Shown here: positions 63,396 to 64,000 of the stretch, piece after piece | How positions within the stretch are numbered: position 1 is the first letter of the stretch | Layout of the letters: every line of letters starts with the position of its first letter | Origin: Clostridium_AD estertheticum_D | GTDB lineage: Bacteria > Bacillota > Clostridia > Clostridiales > Clostridiaceae | NCBI RefSeq assembly: GCF_018861295.1 | Contig: NZ_JAHLDM010000020.1 | Coordinates: forward strand, 1 to 64,000 | Direction of reading: 5' to 3' | Length of the DNA stretch: 64,000 nucleotides | The notes under the pieces: model-generated | Database searches by the model: none | What the model saw: the letters and a program-made list of their open reading frames with translations, nothing else | Told to the model about the DNA's origin: nothing | Program-made: the position numbers and the translations under genes

Positions 63396-63570
63396 ATTAT
63401 CACCACCATATTAAAATTAACAATTCTAAAAATAATCTATAATTTATAACAAATTAAATATATTTATTGGTGTACAAGCATTTATTAGTCACATATACAC
63501 ATTCTCATAAATAGTATGTTATTGAGTCTACCCATTTAATTTAAATTATACCATAAAAGGAGGAAGTGTT

Positions 63571-63867
63571 ATGCCTTCAGGCCCTAATTTATACAAAATT
63601 AAAGATTCGATAAGCAACGGAATCGAGGTTTTATCAAACAAATCTGAAGATTTTATTGAAATATCTAAACTTAAATATAAACTCCATTCTGAAGAAAATA
63701 ATATGGATAATCTCTATCGCGATCTTGGAAAAGAATTATACTCAATTTTCAAAAGCAATAGTCATATTGATTCGTCTTTATTAGATTACTGTAATGCTTT
63801 AAAAAAAATAGAAAATCGTATAAAGCATCTTGATAAAGAAATTAACAAAGTAAATAGAAGTAAATAA
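63571..63867 (+). CDS. Small charged protein, 98 residues, unknown
   Basis: Not recognised. MPSGPNLYKIKDSISNGIEVLSNKSEDFIEISKLKYKLHSEENN is helical, followed by LYRDLGKELYSIFKS and a coiled-coil-like tail (KKIENRIKHLDKEINKVNR). No membrane segment. AAAGGAGGAAG precedes the ATG. An R1 repeat begins 16 bases after its stop. Confidence 0.75.
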   Translation: MPSGPNLYKIKDSISNGIEVLSNKSEDFIEISKLKYKLHSEENNMDNLYRDLGKELYSIFKSNSHIDSSLLDYCNALKKIENRIKHLDKEINKVNRSK

Positions 63868-63883
63868 ATGATATAAAAGCATA

Positions 63884-63975
63884 TTAAATCATCTCCTGCG
63901 GAGCTGCAATATTAACGACTTCAGAAGGTAACTCCCCCTTAAGACGCGGGAGTTACCTTCTGAAATGTCGTTAAA
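63884..63975 (+). repeat. R1 repeat with near-perfect hairpin (R1-6)
   Basis: Left end TTAAATCATCTCCTGCGG, then TTAACGACTTCAGAAGGTAACTCCC pairing with GGGAGTTACCTTCTGAAATGTCGTTAA, with a two-base bulge and a short loop. The longest uninterrupted stem of the six copies. No inner extra sequence, so this may be the most compact active form. Confidence 0.88.
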
Positions 63976-64000
63976 CTGCACCCTACCTACAATGCAAGGT

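Overview
The window looks like chromosomal DNA from an anaerobic, endospore-forming Clostridium (sensu stricto) or a very close relative. The base composition is strongly AT-rich and GTG and TTG starts are common. Shine-Dalgarno sequences are strong, and many sporulation genes are present (spoIIE, spoVB, spoVT, spoVG, yabP, yabQ). Anaerobe markers include formate-tetrahydrofolate ligase, a monomeric [FeFe]-hydrogenase and an H-NOX chemoreceptor. The gene order (lysS-greA-dusB-coaX-fhs-ftsH-hpt-tilS-spoIIE, hup-yabN-spoVB-spoVT-prsA-mfd-pth, prs-glmU-spoVG-purR) is the conserved clostridial housekeeping order. Species cannot be decided from the sequence. I see no prophage, no CRISPR array, no rRNA operon and no complete insertion sequence.

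Layout. 1-17.5 kb, almost all minus strand: murD, T-box-controlled glycyl-tRNA synthetase, tRNA-Asn, lysS, greA, dusB, coaX, fhs, ftsH, hpt, tilS, spoIIE. 17.8-19.0 kb: ten tRNA genes of only three kinds (five initiator fMet, two elongator Met, three Leu-UAA). 19.1-38.7 kb, minus strand: an S1-domain protein, divIC, yabQ, yabP, rqcP, hup, yabN/mazG, spoVB, spoVT, prsA-like foldase, mfd, pth, a response regulator-kinase-HtrA operon, prs, glmU, spoVG, purR. 39.0-45.8 kb, plus strand: murC, a small membrane protein, tRNA-Pro, [FeFe]-hydrogenase, PAP2 phosphatase, HAD phosphatase, an SH3-like membrane-anchored protein and an unknown protein. 45.9-64 kb, mixed strands: ABC-F ATPase, rRNA methyltransferase, comB, a PucR-type regulator with an orphan sugar-ABC ATPase, two radical-SAM proteins, a lipoprotein, a YkvI-like transporter, a second PAP2 protein, the H-NOX chemoreceptor, a LexA-like XRE regulator, a DUF3783 protein, a cyclophilin, murI and a few unknowns.

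How the genes work together. Peptidoglycan precursor synthesis recurs (murD, murC, murI, glmU, spoVB), as does the sporulation programme. Translation and RNA quality control are represented by the synthetases, tRNAs, tilS, dusB, rqcP, pth and an rRNA methyltransferase. prs, hpt and purR are linked through PRPP, since clostridial/bacillar PurR senses PRPP.

The least expected content is non-coding. Two families of dispersed, hairpin-forming repeats occur. R1 has six copies, all in the same orientation; one fills a whole intergenic gap and supplies the ribosome binding site of dusB, and another supplies a stop codon. R2 has two copies in inverted orientation around comB, with a stem that covaries between copies. 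A duplicated promoter in front of tRNA-Pro looks like the trace of a lost tRNA gene. Promoter and operator calls are made by eye and are less certain than the gene calls.
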